From the IMG/VR virus record IMGVR_UViG_3300047472_000459, positions 1-26,200 of that record: a stretch of DNA of 26,200 nt. One strand, written 5' to 3'. Positions 7,178 to 14,407 of this stretch are shown here, in pieces; the stretch's first letter is position 1, and every line of letters begins with the position of its first letter. Below the pieces are notes generated by a model. The model did not search any database. It worked only from the letters and a program-made list of their open reading frames with translations, and was not told the DNA's origin. A program made the translations under genes and the position numbers. This DNA comes from a virus.

Positions 7178-8233
7178 ATGGACGGTATCAGCGAAGGACG
7201 AGCGAAAGGCGGACATGCACGTGCGGCGAAGCTAACGAGCGAGGAGCGTAAGGAAAGCGCCAAACTTGCTGCTGAGGCGCGTTGGCAGCGTGCGCGAGAA
7301 CGAGAGCGAGAAGTGGAGATCGTCGAAGGTAGCATGGAAGCGCTGCCGCCCGAACCATCTATGCCGATTGCCCGCCATCGAGGGGTGCTCAACATCGTTG
7401 GTATCGAAGTTCCATGTTACGTTCTCGACACGGGCGAGAAGATCATCGGTCGGACGTCCGCAACAGAGCTTCTAACAGGCGTGAAGGGCGGTGGTGCGCT
7501 CGAGAAATACCTTGCGGTTAAGTCTCTCGAGCCGTTCATCAACAGCGGATCCGTTCTCGAGCGGATGGTACCGTTCAGGCTGCTCGAAGTTGAAGGTTTA
7601 GAGAAGGCCGTCAAAGGCCTCCCAGCCGACCTGCTTATCGACATCTGCCAAGGTTTCGTTGCCGCACTTCAGGCGAGCTTACAAGCCGATTCCCCTTATC
7701 CTCGTATGACCGATCGCCAGCGGCAGATGGCCATGCAAGCAAGTATTTTTCTCTCGGCTTGTGCAAAGACGGGCCTCGAGGCCCTTATCGATGAAGCGAC
7801 GGGCTATCAATACGAGCGGGCTGAGGACGCTTTGCAGGTGAAGCTACGTGCGTTCATCGCAGATGAGCTACGCGCTTGGGAGAAAACGTTTCCTGATGAG
7901 CTCTGGGCCGAATTTGGCCGCCTCACCGGTTGGAGCGGTAGCCTTAAAAGTCGGCCGAAGTGGTGGGGGAAACTCGTCATTGAGTTAATCTATGACACGC
8001 TCGATGCCGATGTAGCCAAGTATTTAAGAGACAATCGGCCGCCCGCTGGTGTCCATTGGCACAGGCAGTTGACAAATAACGTTGGGGTCAGAGCTCTAGT
8101 ATCAAGATGCTACGAGGTGATCGGCATGGCGAAAACATGTACGAGCATCCGTGAGCTCAGGGATAAGGTGGCAGAGCATTATGGAAAGGAAATTGTTCAG
8201 CTTTCCTTCTCGCTGCCGAAGGCCGTGAATTAG
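7178..8233 (+). CDS. P63C-domain protein
   Basis: 351 residues from the ATG at 7178, which has a perfect AGGAGG with an 8-base spacer; the frame is open 36 codons further upstream without a ribosome site. N-terminus GRAKGGHARAAKLTSEERKE is a basic helical segment common in such proteins. The C-terminal third has the P63C pattern: AWEKTFPDELWAEFGRLTGW, then a WGKLVIELIYDTL segment and an HWHRQLTNNVG segment followed by a helical end. P63C proteins occur in phages, plasmids and mobile islands; their biochemical role is not established. The gene runs opposite to its neighbours and has lower GC by eye, suggesting an acquired accessory gene. Confidence 0.88.
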   Translation: MDGISEGRAKGGHARAAKLTSEERKESAKLAAEARWQRAREREREVEIVEGSMEALPPEPSMPIARHRGVLNIVGIEVPCYVLDTGEKIIGRTSATELLTGVKGGGALEKYLAVKSLEPFINSGSVLERMVPFRLLEVEGLEKAVKGLPADLLIDICQGFVAALQASLQADSPYPRMTDRQRQMAMQASIFLSACAKTGLEALIDEATGYQYERAEDALQVKLRAFIADELRAWEKTFPDELWAEFGRLTGWSGSLKSRPKWWGKLVIELIYDTLDADVAKYLRDNRPPAGVHWHRQLTNNVGVRALVSRCYEVIGMAKTCTSIRELRDKVAEHYGKEIVQLSFSLPKAVN

Positions 8234-8247
8234 TAGGGTAACCGAGT

Positions 8248-8274
8248 TGCGGGGTGCTTTTATGGTGCCCCGCA
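8248..8274. terminator. Hairpin between converging genes
   Basis: TGCGGGG (8248-8254) and CCCCGCA (8268-8274) form a 7-bp GC stem with a 13-base loop, followed on the plus strand by GCTTTCG. It lies between the plus-strand P63C stop (8233) and the minus-strand stop at 8300, where a shared terminator is expected. The T run is poor, so termination strength is uncertain. Confidence 0.5.
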
Positions 8275-8299
8275 GCTTTCGTCATCTCCGCGTGAGTTT

Positions 8300-8878
8300 T
8301 CATCGTCGGTAAGACGACAGTTCTGAATCGACGCGCTTCGCTGCCATCTGAATCTCCAGGCGAGCTACCGCTACCGTCCCGAGCTTCGGTTCGAGCGACG
8401 TCGACACTTTTCCTCGGCCTCGATCACGGCGCTTTTCTAAGGCGCCGTGCTTCGCGATTGCCCATTGGCTAAGTGATACGTCGTTCACAACCACGGCGCG
8501 CAAAATGTCCACAAGCGATCCGGCGGCACGCTCGCAGTCGTCTCGCACTCGCACTGCGTTGAGCATTTCGATGGTGGGCCCGACGCCAGTACCGCCATTG
8601 CGCTGCTGATTGAGGCTGTCTCGCGTGGGGGAGCGGTCCGCGATATCAGCATGGTGCCGGTAGTGCTGGAGAGCCTTGAACTCGGCGTCGCTGAACACGC
8701 CTTGCCCCGCGAGCGTCTCGATCATGGGCTTCTGCCGATAGGCGGTGCCAAGCACGATCGAGCCGCCGCCTGGGCGCCGGTCAACAACAGTACCTAGCTC
8801 ATATGCATTGCGGCCGTGCTGCTCAGGCGTAGGCCCCAGCGTCTCAATCTTTGTCGGCTTGCGCTTGGCCTTGCCCAT
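8300..8878 (-). CDS. DUF6456-like phage regulatory protein, candidate late regulator
   Basis: 192 residues. The N-terminal 30 residues are basic. After about residue 60 the pattern GVFSDAEFKALQHYRHHADI, then DDCERAAGSLVDILRAVVVN and VSLSQWAIAKHG, ending in AVARLEIQMAAKRV, resembles DUF6456 proteins, which have a helix-turn-helix-like C-terminus. Its place at the downstream end of the leftward early direction and just ahead of the late genes is that of lambda Q. The ribosome site is AGGGG, 7 bases before the ATG. Assignment to DUF6456 rests on eye comparison only, and the late-regulator role is inference. Confidence 0.6.
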   Translation of the reverse strand: MGKAKRKPTKIETLGPTPEQHGRNAYELGTVVDRRPGGGSIVLGTAYRQKPMIETLAGQGVFSDAEFKALQHYRHHADIADRSPTRDSLNQQRNGGTGVGPTIEMLNAVRVRDDCERAAGSLVDILRAVVVNDVSLSQWAIAKHGALEKRRDRGRGKVSTSLEPKLGTVAVARLEIQMAAKRVDSELSSYRR

Positions 8879-8945
8879 ACATCACCCCTGTTTGTACGCT
8901 GAAAATACGCGTTCCGTTCTCGCCGCGCCAGTCCCTCGGATATTT

Positions 8946-8994
8946 TATGTAGTTACATTTTCCGCTTGCGCAGATGAATAAACGTAGCTACATA
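8946..8994. promoter_or_regulatory. Inverted repeats upstream of brnT, probable BrnA operator
   Basis: TATGTAGTTAC (8946-8956) and GTAGCTACATA (8984-8994) form an 11-bp inverted repeat with one mismatch, 27 bases apart. Each arm also carries an internal near-palindrome (GTAGTTAC, GTAGCTAC). The second arm ends one base before the first ATG of brnT. BrnA antitoxins are known to repress their own operon through palindromes at the promoter, so this is the likely site. I could not place a clear -10/-35. Confidence 0.5.
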
Positions 8995-8995
8995 A

Positions 8996-9271
8996 ATGCG
9001 CATGGACATCGAGTTCGACACCGCGAAAGACGCCCTCAACCGCGACAAGCATGGCGTGTCGCTCGCCTTCGGCGTCCGGGTGTTCGAAGACCCCATGCAT
9101 CTGGTGCTCGGCTCGATCCGCCCGGTTGACGGCGAAGACCGGTTCAAGGCTATCGGTATGGTCGAAGGTCGCCTTTGGACCGCCGTTCACGTTCTGCGTG
9201 GAGTGCGCGTCCGTTTCATCTCTGTGAGGAAGAGCAACGATGGTGAGCAAAAAGTCTACTGTCGGCCTTAG
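8996..9271 (+). CDS. brnT: BrnT-family ribonuclease toxin (type II TA)
   Basis: 91 residues, the family's usual length. The BrnT/DUF497 pattern is clear: IEFDTAKDALNRDKHGVSLA (about 5-24), FGVRVFEDP, DRFKAIGMVEGRLWTAVHVL and the C-terminal VRFISVRKSN, where Arg/Ser/Lys residues of the RelE-like fold are expected. BrnT cleaves mRNA and is neutralised by BrnA. Two in-frame ATGs (8996 and 9002) are possible starts. The antitoxin gene starts inside its 3' end (32-base overlap), toxin first, as is normal for brnTA. Confidence 0.93.
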   Translation: MRMDIEFDTAKDALNRDKHGVSLAFGVRVFEDPMHLVLGSIRPVDGEDRFKAIGMVEGRLWTAVHVLRGVRVRFISVRKSNDGEQKVYCRP

Positions 9272-9482
9272 CGCCGACCCGACCGACCCCGACGACTTCG
9301 ACGTCAGCGAGGCCGAGGTCGCGCGGGCACTGGAGGCGCGCCGCAAGCGCGGGCGACCGGCAGGCGGGAACAAGGAACAGGTGACCCTGCGGCTCGATAA
9401 GGACGTGCTGGCCGCGTTCAAGGCGGGCGGCGAGGGCTGGCAGACGCGCATCAACGATGCGCTTCGCAAGGCTGTTGGCTGA
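9240..9482 (+). CDS. brnA: BrnA-family antitoxin
   Basis: 80 residues. The N-terminal part is acidic (DPTDPDDFDVSEAEVARALE) and would bind the toxin; the C-terminal part KEQVTLRLDKDVLAAFKAGG with GWQTRINDALRKAV is the ribbon-helix-helix DNA-binding domain of the BrnA family. It overlaps brnT by 32 bases. Its 3' end also overlaps the end of the converging minus-strand gene by 32 bases. Expected to repress the brnTA promoter at the palindromes just upstream of brnT. Confidence 0.92.
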   Translation: MVSKKSTVGLSADPTDPDDFDVSEAEVARALEARRKRGRPAGGNKEQVTLRLDKDVLAAFKAGGEGWQTRINDALRKAVG

Positions 9483-10110
9483 CCGCTTCCGCCTTCTCTA
9501 CCTCGTCGAGCTGCTCCTGCGTGAATGCCCCGGTGCTGACCCCGAGCCGACGCATCGAAGCGGACATGCGCTTGATCTCGTCGAAGCTGAACGGCGCGCC
9601 TTCCTCTTGCGGCGGTAGCGCGGGTGTCTCGCGGCGCGCGCGAAGCGGGAGATCCTCGATGCGGCGCCGTGCGTGGTTGCGCTCGGCCAGCACCATGGCC
9701 GCGATATCGCGCACGATGCCCTCAACCTCGTTGAGAAATTTCATCGGCTTGTGCAGCGCCCGCTTCGCGGCGGTGAGTGACACCATCGCCGGAAGGTCGC
9801 TCAAGGCGTCCACCATGACCTCGCGCCATACGGCGGCGGGCGCCTCTGGCATGCCGGGCGCGATCTTCGCGGCGAGGCGACGTAGGCGCTCGTCCATCGC
9901 TGTCTTCCAGCCCTTCAGCATCTCGGGATCGGTGGGGACGGGCGCGAGGCCCTCGGCGAGATAGGCGAGGCTCTCCGCGACCGCGCCATCAAGGTCAGGC
10001 CCGGCGAGCGCCAGCGCGGCTTCAGTCGTCCAGGGACGCGGGCTCAAGGCCAGCATGGCCAGCGCGGGGCGCCCATCCGCTCGGTCGGTCGTGATAATTT
10101 CGTTGCGCAT
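9451..10110 (-). CDS. Hypothetical protein downstream of the replication gene
   Basis: 219 residues, mostly helical, Ala/Arg/Glu-rich, with a middle segment KRALHKPMKFLNEVEGIVRD and a C-terminal SFDEIKRMSASMRRLGVSTG. The ATG at 10110 has AGGGATAGG upstream, which supports a long (89-base) overlap with the preceding gene. No family recognised. Its place immediately after an HTH replication protein with internal iterons is that of lambda P (helicase loader), but no Walker motif or loader signature is visible, so that role is only a suggestion. It converges on and overlaps brnA. Confidence 0.75.
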   Translation of the reverse strand: MRNEIITTDRADGRPALAMLALSPRPWTTEAALALAGPDLDGAVAESLAYLAEGLAPVPTDPEMLKGWKTAMDERLRRLAAKIAPGMPEAPAAVWREVMVDALSDLPAMVSLTAAKRALHKPMKFLNEVEGIVRDIAAMVLAERNHARRRIEDLPLRARRETPALPPQEEGAPFSFDEIKRMSASMRRLGVSTGAFTQEQLDEVEKAEAVSQQPCEAHR

Positions 10111-10735
10111 TACGCCTATCCCTACTGGTGAATTTCTCTTCGTTGCCGACCCACGTCCGCCAGGCGGCGTCCCAATCGACCATCCGGCTTCCCTTGCCGG
10201 CGTGGTGGTTCCGGAAGCCGTCCAGCGCCCGCTCCAGCCTCCCGGGCTCCCACCGATCGACGATCACCGCCGATACGCCGGTGAGGGGCTTGGGCGACCA
10301 GTCATCAGCGAGACGACTGGCACGGTCCTCACGGGCAACCTTCGAAGGCGCAGCCTTCGGAGGTATGGGGGTTACTGGAGGTTTGGGTGCACGTGGTGCG
10401 GGGGTCGGCGCACCTCCTGCGGGGCGCACCTCCTGCGGGGGTGCATCCTGTGCGGGGGCGCATGTGGTGCGGGGGTGGACCGTATAGAGGACGCCGCGGC
10501 CCGGATTCTCGACACGCGACAGATGACCACCGGCGACGAGCGCCTTGATAGCGATCTGAATCGCCCGCTCGGAGAGCGAGGTCATGGTGATCAGGTCCAT
10601 CTTGTCGCGCAGCGAGCGGATAGCGATCCAAGTGATGCCGGCGTCATCGGCACAGTCGGCCAATGCTGCCAGCACCACCTTCTCGGTGGCTGGCAAGGAA
10701 AGCTTCCACGCAACGGACAGCAGGCGGTTGCTCAC
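10022..10735 (-). CDS. HTH replication-initiation-type protein
   Basis: 237 residues. The N-terminal winged-helix domain (about 1-85) starts MSNRLLSVAWKLSLPATEKV and contains LAALADCADDAGITWIAIRS, the pattern of HTH_36 replication proteins. Residues about 88-135 are a Pro/Ala linker. The C-terminal domain contains ALDGFRNHHAGKGSRMVDWD and AWRTWVGNEEKF, common in phage replication proteins of alphaproteobacteria. The linker is encoded by the five iterons listed separately, as in lambda O where the origin lies inside the initiator gene. The start overlaps the methyltransferase stop by 4 bases. Confidence 0.85.
   Translation of the reverse strand: MSNRLLSVAWKLSLPATEKVVLAALADCADDAGITWIAIRSLRDKMDLITMTSLSERAIQIAIKALVAGGHLSRVENPGRGVLYTVHPRTTCAPAQDAPPQEVRPAGGAPTPAPRAPKPPVTPIPPKAAPSKVAREDRASRLADDWSPKPLTGVSAVIVDRWEPGRLERALDGFRNHHAGKGSRMVDWDAAWRTWVGNEEKFTSRDRRNAQRNYHDRPSGWAPRAGHAGLEPASLDD
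10387..10474 (+). repeat. Five 17-bp iterons, candidate phage replication origin
   Basis: Five direct copies of a 17-mer with consensus GYGCAYSYNSTGCGGGG lie at 10387-10403, 10408-10424, 10424-10440, 10441-10457 and 10458-10474. Copies two and three are identical. Start-to-start distances are 21, 16, 17 and 17 bases; three of the four are not multiples of three, so the copies are read in different frames and cannot be explained as a repeated peptide. They sit in the linker-coding part of the HTH replication gene. Iterons bound by the initiator encoded around them define the lambda-type origin; binding here is inferred. Confidence 0.7.
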
Positions 10736-12609
10736 GCGGCCACCTGCTCCTGACGAGCCACCGCATGGGACATGTTAGCGGTGGTGAGCGCCTCCGCGAG
10801 CGGAGGGCAGACGCTGTTGCCGCACTTGGCGACCTGCGCCGTCTTGGTGATCGGCGCGCCAGTGGCATCGTGCTCAATGATGTAATCCGCCGGGAAGCCC
10901 TGCGCGTTGAACAGCTCACGCGGAGTCAGCATCCGCATGCCGATATCAACGATCACATATTCCTCGCCTTCGATCGTCACGGTGACGAGGCCGAAGCGCG
11001 CCTGGTGCGTAAGTGTGTGCAGCGGCTCGTCTGCCTCCTGGCCATGCTGCGCGGAGCTATAGTATTTGAGCAGGAACGCCCGAACCTCGGCCATGTGCGT
11101 GCCACCAGCGCTGACAGTATGCAGCGGCTCGTCGACCGGCTGGCCGTGCTGGCAAGTGCCGCGCAGCTTCACCAGGTTGGATGTGACGAGGCGCTGCTGC
11201 GATCCTGATGTGGCGACAGTCGAGAGGGGGGTATCTGCCGGACGGCCTGCGAGGTTGTCGTTGTTCGGGCCGCCGTTCGCCTGCTCGAGGTGAGCGCAGA
11301 CCGCAGCATGACGCGGCGCGCCGGCCATGACCGTATGCAGCGGTTCGGCCGGGTCGATGCCTTTGCCGTTCTCAGCGAATTTCTGCATGAAAGCCGCGAC
11401 GACATGGTGCTTGATCCCGCCCGCGACCGCAGTGCCAAGCGGCTTCTCGATATCCATCGCGCGAGGAGCCTGCCCTTCCCGCTCACCGTTCCCGATATGC
11501 ACGAGGTGGGCTGCGGCGATGCAGTTCTGATCCTTGCTGGAGGCGCAGATCGTGTACATCGGCTCATCGGCGGGCCGATTTGCTCCGCCCTGCTGCGCAT
11601 AGGTGGCGAACGGCGCGATGGACGCCTCAACGAGACCAAGGGGCGCAGATCCGCCCGGCCGCTTCACAAAGCTGTTGGCGGTGACCGTGGCGAGGGGCTC
11701 ATCGATGCCGTGACCGATTGCTCCTGTCCGGAACTTCGTCACGTGGGGCACGATGATGGCATGCTCGCCACGGTTGGCACCGGTCACGGTAGCCATAGGC
11801 TGATCGATGCCCGCCCCACGCGCACCGGCCTGGTGGTGGGTCAGCGGCACGATGAAAGGGTTAGGGTTGTTGACCACGAACTTCATGATGCCGTGGGCAA
11901 TCCGGCGCAGGGTCTTCTCGGCGAGCGGCTTCTTCCGCTCGAAGATCGACGGGCACGGGATCGACCAATCGATGATCTCGGCAGCCGTGCGCCACGGCTT
12001 CAGCTTACCACTGAGAACCGCGGGGGAGGTCGGCTTGCCATGCGTCGGCTCAGGCCAAACGATCGGGCGGCCATCGCAGCGGGCGACCATGAAGAAGCGC
12101 TTCCGGATCGTCGGCGCGCCATAGTCGCACGCGCGAAGTTCGCGGAACTGGATCTTGTAGCCCTGCTTGCGCAGCGACTTGCACCACTTGTCGAACGTCT
12201 CGCCAGCTCGCGCCTTGATCGGTTGGCCTTCGTCGTCGAGCGGGCCCCAAGTGCGGAACTCCTCGACGTTCTCCAGCAGGATCACATCCGGACGGACCTT
12301 CTCGGCCCACAGCACGACGACCCACGCCAGATCGCGGATGCTCTTCTCGCGCGGCTTTCCGCCCTTCGCCTTGCTGAAGTGCTTACAGTCCGGCGAGAAC
12401 CACGCGAGCTCGACGTGCTGGCCGCCAGTCACATCGCGAGGGTCGATCTGCCAGATGTTGTTCCTGATGTGGCGGGTCGCCGGGTGGTTGACCTCGTGCA
12501 TGCGGATAGCCTGCTCGTCGTGGTTGATGGCGATGTCCACGGCGCGACCGAGGGCCGCCTCGATGCCCGTCGAGGCACCACCGCCACCGGCGAAATTGTC
12601 GACGATCAT
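10732..12609 (-). CDS. DNA (cytosine-5) methyltransferase with a repeat-built target domain
   Basis: 625 residues. Transfers methyl from S-adenosylmethionine to cytosine in DNA. Motif I is DNFAGGGGASTG (4-15), motif IV WFSPDCKHFSK with catalytic Cys75, motif VI LLENVEE (111-117), motif VIII region TIRKRFFMVA (167-176), motif IX RMLTPRELFNAQGFP (559-573) and motif X QVAKCGNSVCPPLAEAL (592-608). Between about 255 and 555 the target-recognition region holds eight units ending in a DEPLxTVxA-like motif. Likely protects phage DNA from host restriction. It overlaps both neighbours by 4 bases (ATGA type). No restriction enzyme gene is adjacent. Confidence 0.93.
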   Translation of the reverse strand: MIVDNFAGGGGASTGIEAALGRAVDIAINHDEQAIRMHEVNHPATRHIRNNIWQIDPRDVTGGQHVELAWFSPDCKHFSKAKGGKPREKSIRDLAWVVVLWAEKVRPDVILLENVEEFRTWGPLDDEGQPIKARAGETFDKWCKSLRKQGYKIQFRELRACDYGAPTIRKRFFMVARCDGRPIVWPEPTHGKPTSPAVLSGKLKPWRTAAEIIDWSIPCPSIFERKKPLAEKTLRRIAHGIMKFVVNNPNPFIVPLTHHQAGARGAGIDQPMATVTGANRGEHAIIVPHVTKFRTGAIGHGIDEPLATVTANSFVKRPGGSAPLGLVEASIAPFATYAQQGGANRPADEPMYTICASSKDQNCIAAAHLVHIGNGEREGQAPRAMDIEKPLGTAVAGGIKHHVVAAFMQKFAENGKGIDPAEPLHTVMAGAPRHAAVCAHLEQANGGPNNDNLAGRPADTPLSTVATSGSQQRLVTSNLVKLRGTCQHGQPVDEPLHTVSAGGTHMAEVRAFLLKYYSSAQHGQEADEPLHTLTHQARFGLVTVTIEGEEYVIVDIGMRMLTPRELFNAQGFPADYIIEHDATGAPITKTAQVAKCGNSVCPPLAEALTTANMSHAVARQEQVAA

Positions 12610-12842
12610 TTGGAGGCCCCCATCTCGGCGCGAGCGCGGTCATTCTGGAAGGTGGTCTGGCGCTTCGTCGCGGCACCCTTGTGAGCGCGAGACTGCCGCT
12701 CCGCCCGCGCCAGGCGGCGAGCAGCCAGCGCAGCTTCGAACTCACGGTGCAGCTGCGCGAGGCGTTCCTCGCGCAGCTGACGCCGCAGGAAGGCACGGCG
12801 CAGGGCCATGCGGCGTGTCTCCCCGCCGATCATGCCGCCCAC
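12606..12842 (-). CDS. Small Arg-rich helical protein
   Basis: 78 residues, very rich in Arg, Ala and Gln, with a long helical stretch (RRAFLRRQLREERLAQLHRE). Its stop overlaps the methyltransferase start by 4 bases and its start lies inside the 3' end of the zinc-ribbon gene (13-base overlap), so translation is coupled on both sides. Met12 is an alternative start. Function unknown; the composition suggests nucleic-acid contact. Confidence 0.65.
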   Translation of the reverse strand: MGGMIGGETRRMALRRAFLRRQLREERLAQLHREFEAALAARRLARAERQSRAHKGAATKRQTTFQNDRARAEMGASK

Positions 12843-13405
12843 CGTGCGCTGACGCTGGCGAGCTTGGAACGCAGCGTGGCGAGATCTTGCGACATCTGCG
12901 CGGAAGCTTCCCTGTGGAGCTGCTCCAGCGCGTTGATGTCGGAGCGAAGCTGGCGGATCTCCGACGGCTCCTTGATCTCACCGAATGCGGCACGGCGGAC
13001 TTCGACAACGTGCTCGACAGCCAGCTTGGTGTCGGCGGCGATCTTCTGATCGCTCCAGCCGGTGGCATAGGCGCCCTTGTCGGTGTCGAACTGCTCCTGA
13101 AGGAGCGTGATCATCTGCACCTGCGCCTGCAAAGCGGCGGGTGACGGCTTCGAGGCCATTGTCTTCTCCTTGGCCCGGCGGGCTCGGCAATCGGGGCAGA
13201 CGTGCGGATCGATGGTCCAGCCAGCCTGCGCGAACTTCTGATCGATCTGGTCGGGCGGCAGGATCTGCCGGAGCTTACGCTCACCGACCGTCGGGCACCG
13301 CGAGCACGCGAGGTGCGCGGCGTGGCTGATGCCGCCGACACCCGGGGCGCTCGTGATAGAGCGGCCCCGGATGCTGTTGCGGTACAGATGCCCCTCACGG
13401 GCCAT
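12830..13405 (-). CDS. Zinc-ribbon plus helical-domain protein with an internal start
   Basis: 191 residues from the ATG at 13405 (AGG about 10 bases upstream); the open frame continues further upstream but only over the DUF2303 gene. Residues 1-82 look like a stand-alone small zinc-ribbon protein: ACSRC (Cys34, Cys37), LPPDQIDQKFAQAGW, and HVCPDCRARR (Cys70, Cys73). Residue 83 is a Met (ATG at 13159) preceded by a strong AAGGAG with a 6-base spacer, opening a second part (MASKPSPAALQAQVQMITLL) that ends in a coiled-coil-like region. So one frame may give both a fusion and a shorter C-terminal protein. Function unknown. Confidence 0.75.
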   Translation of the reverse strand: MAREGHLYRNSIRGRSITSAPGVGGISHAAHLACSRCPTVGERKLRQILPPDQIDQKFAQAGWTIDPHVCPDCRARRAKEKTMASKPSPAALQAQVQMITLLQEQFDTDKGAYATGWSDQKIAADTKLAVEHVVEVRRAAFGEIKEPSEIRQLRSDINALEQLHREASAQMSQDLATLRSKLASVSARWAA

Positions 13406-13410
13406 CAGGT

Positions 13411-14370
13411 TCAGGCCTCGGGCTTGCCGGTGAAGACGGGCAGTTCCGTCTCGACCTTCACGCGCTCGACAGCCTCCTTGAAGGCGTGGTCGAACGTGCG
13501 ATCGGTGCGCCACAGTTCATACCAGAAGGTGAGGCGGCCACCGTTCTTGCGATAGCGCAGGCGCGCGGCGACCCGGTACAGCGGCCCGTTGCGGAAGACG
13601 GGGATGCCGATCAGGAAGAGCGACGGCACCTTGACCGGCTGGCCGTGCGCGTCGGTGTGCTCCGACTGGAAGCGGACGATGCCCTCGCCGCTGTTGAGGT
13701 TCACCGCCTCCTGAACAACGGCACTCTCGTTGATCTGGAGACCGCGAGCGAGCTCCATCAGCTTGTTGGGCGTCGCCACCATGTTGTCGCCGCCGAGCGT
13801 ATCGACGAGACGCTGCACGTCCTCGGGGAGGCTATCCTCGCCGGGGATGATGAAGAGCACGTCGATGATGCGGTTCTCGAGGAACTCCGCGAAGTCGGCC
13901 ATGCCCATCGGCTCGGCATTCTTCGCATTCCACGCCAGCCACTCGTCGGAGAGCGGGAAGGCGAAGGCGGAACGATGTTTGCCAAAGCGCTGGCTATTGT
14001 CGATCGCCTCGCCTCCGGGGTGATAGTCCAGCACGGCGGTGAGCGACGGGCGGGCGCGATCGTCATCGGCGAAGACTGCGCTGCCGCCATCCTTGAAGCG
14101 GTTGATGTGGTCGATCAGGCTGTCGAGCGAGAGCATCAGCGCCGTACCGTCGCGGAAGCGCGGCTGATCGCGGAACGGCTCGAACAGACCAGTCGGGAGC
14201 ATCGAGACGCGGGCGCCAGCGACGACGGCCAGCGCCTTAACGCCAGTCTCCGGTTCGGTGACGGTGATGACATCCGCCTTGGCATAATCCTCGACGAGGG
14301 AGCGGACGGCGTGAACGACGCCGTCGCCGGCGAAAGCCACGCCGCTGCCATTCTGGTTGGGTGCACTCAT
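13411..14370 (-). CDS. DUF2303 family (YfdQ-like) phage protein
   Basis: 319 residues from the ATG at 14370, which has AAGGA upstream; the open frame reaches 14508 but that part only shadows the next gene. Family features: SLIDHINRFKDGGSAVFADD, a LTAVLDYHPGG segment, HRSAFAFPLSDEWLAWNAKN, MADFAEFLENRIIDV, and the C-terminal ARLRYRKNGGRLTFWYELWR. DUF2303 proteins are common in early regions of temperate phages, often near recombination or replication genes; their role is not known. It follows the 144-residue gene by 37 bases. Confidence 0.92.
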   Translation of the reverse strand: MSAPNQNGSGVAFAGDGVVHAVRSLVEDYAKADVITVTEPETGVKALAVVAGARVSMLPTGLFEPFRDQPRFRDGTALMLSLDSLIDHINRFKDGGSAVFADDDRARPSLTAVLDYHPGGEAIDNSQRFGKHRSAFAFPLSDEWLAWNAKNAEPMGMADFAEFLENRIIDVLFIIPGEDSLPEDVQRLVDTLGGDNMVATPNKLMELARGLQINESAVVQEAVNLNSGEGIVRFQSEHTDAHGQPVKVPSLFLIGIPVFRNGPLYRVAARLRYRKNGGRLTFWYELWRTDRTFDHAFKEAVERVKVETELPVFTGKPEA

Positions 14371-14407
14371 TGTCGTTCCTTCTCTGGGGTGGTGAACAGG
14401 GGAGGGA

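Noticed and set aside
8945-9469. 174-residue minus-strand frame
   Set aside because: Shadow of brnT/brnA, which are well supported on the plus strand.
11290-12684. 464-residue plus-strand open frame
   Set aside because: Antisense to the cytosine methyltransferase, which has all its motifs on the minus strand; the plus-strand translation shows no recognisable domain.
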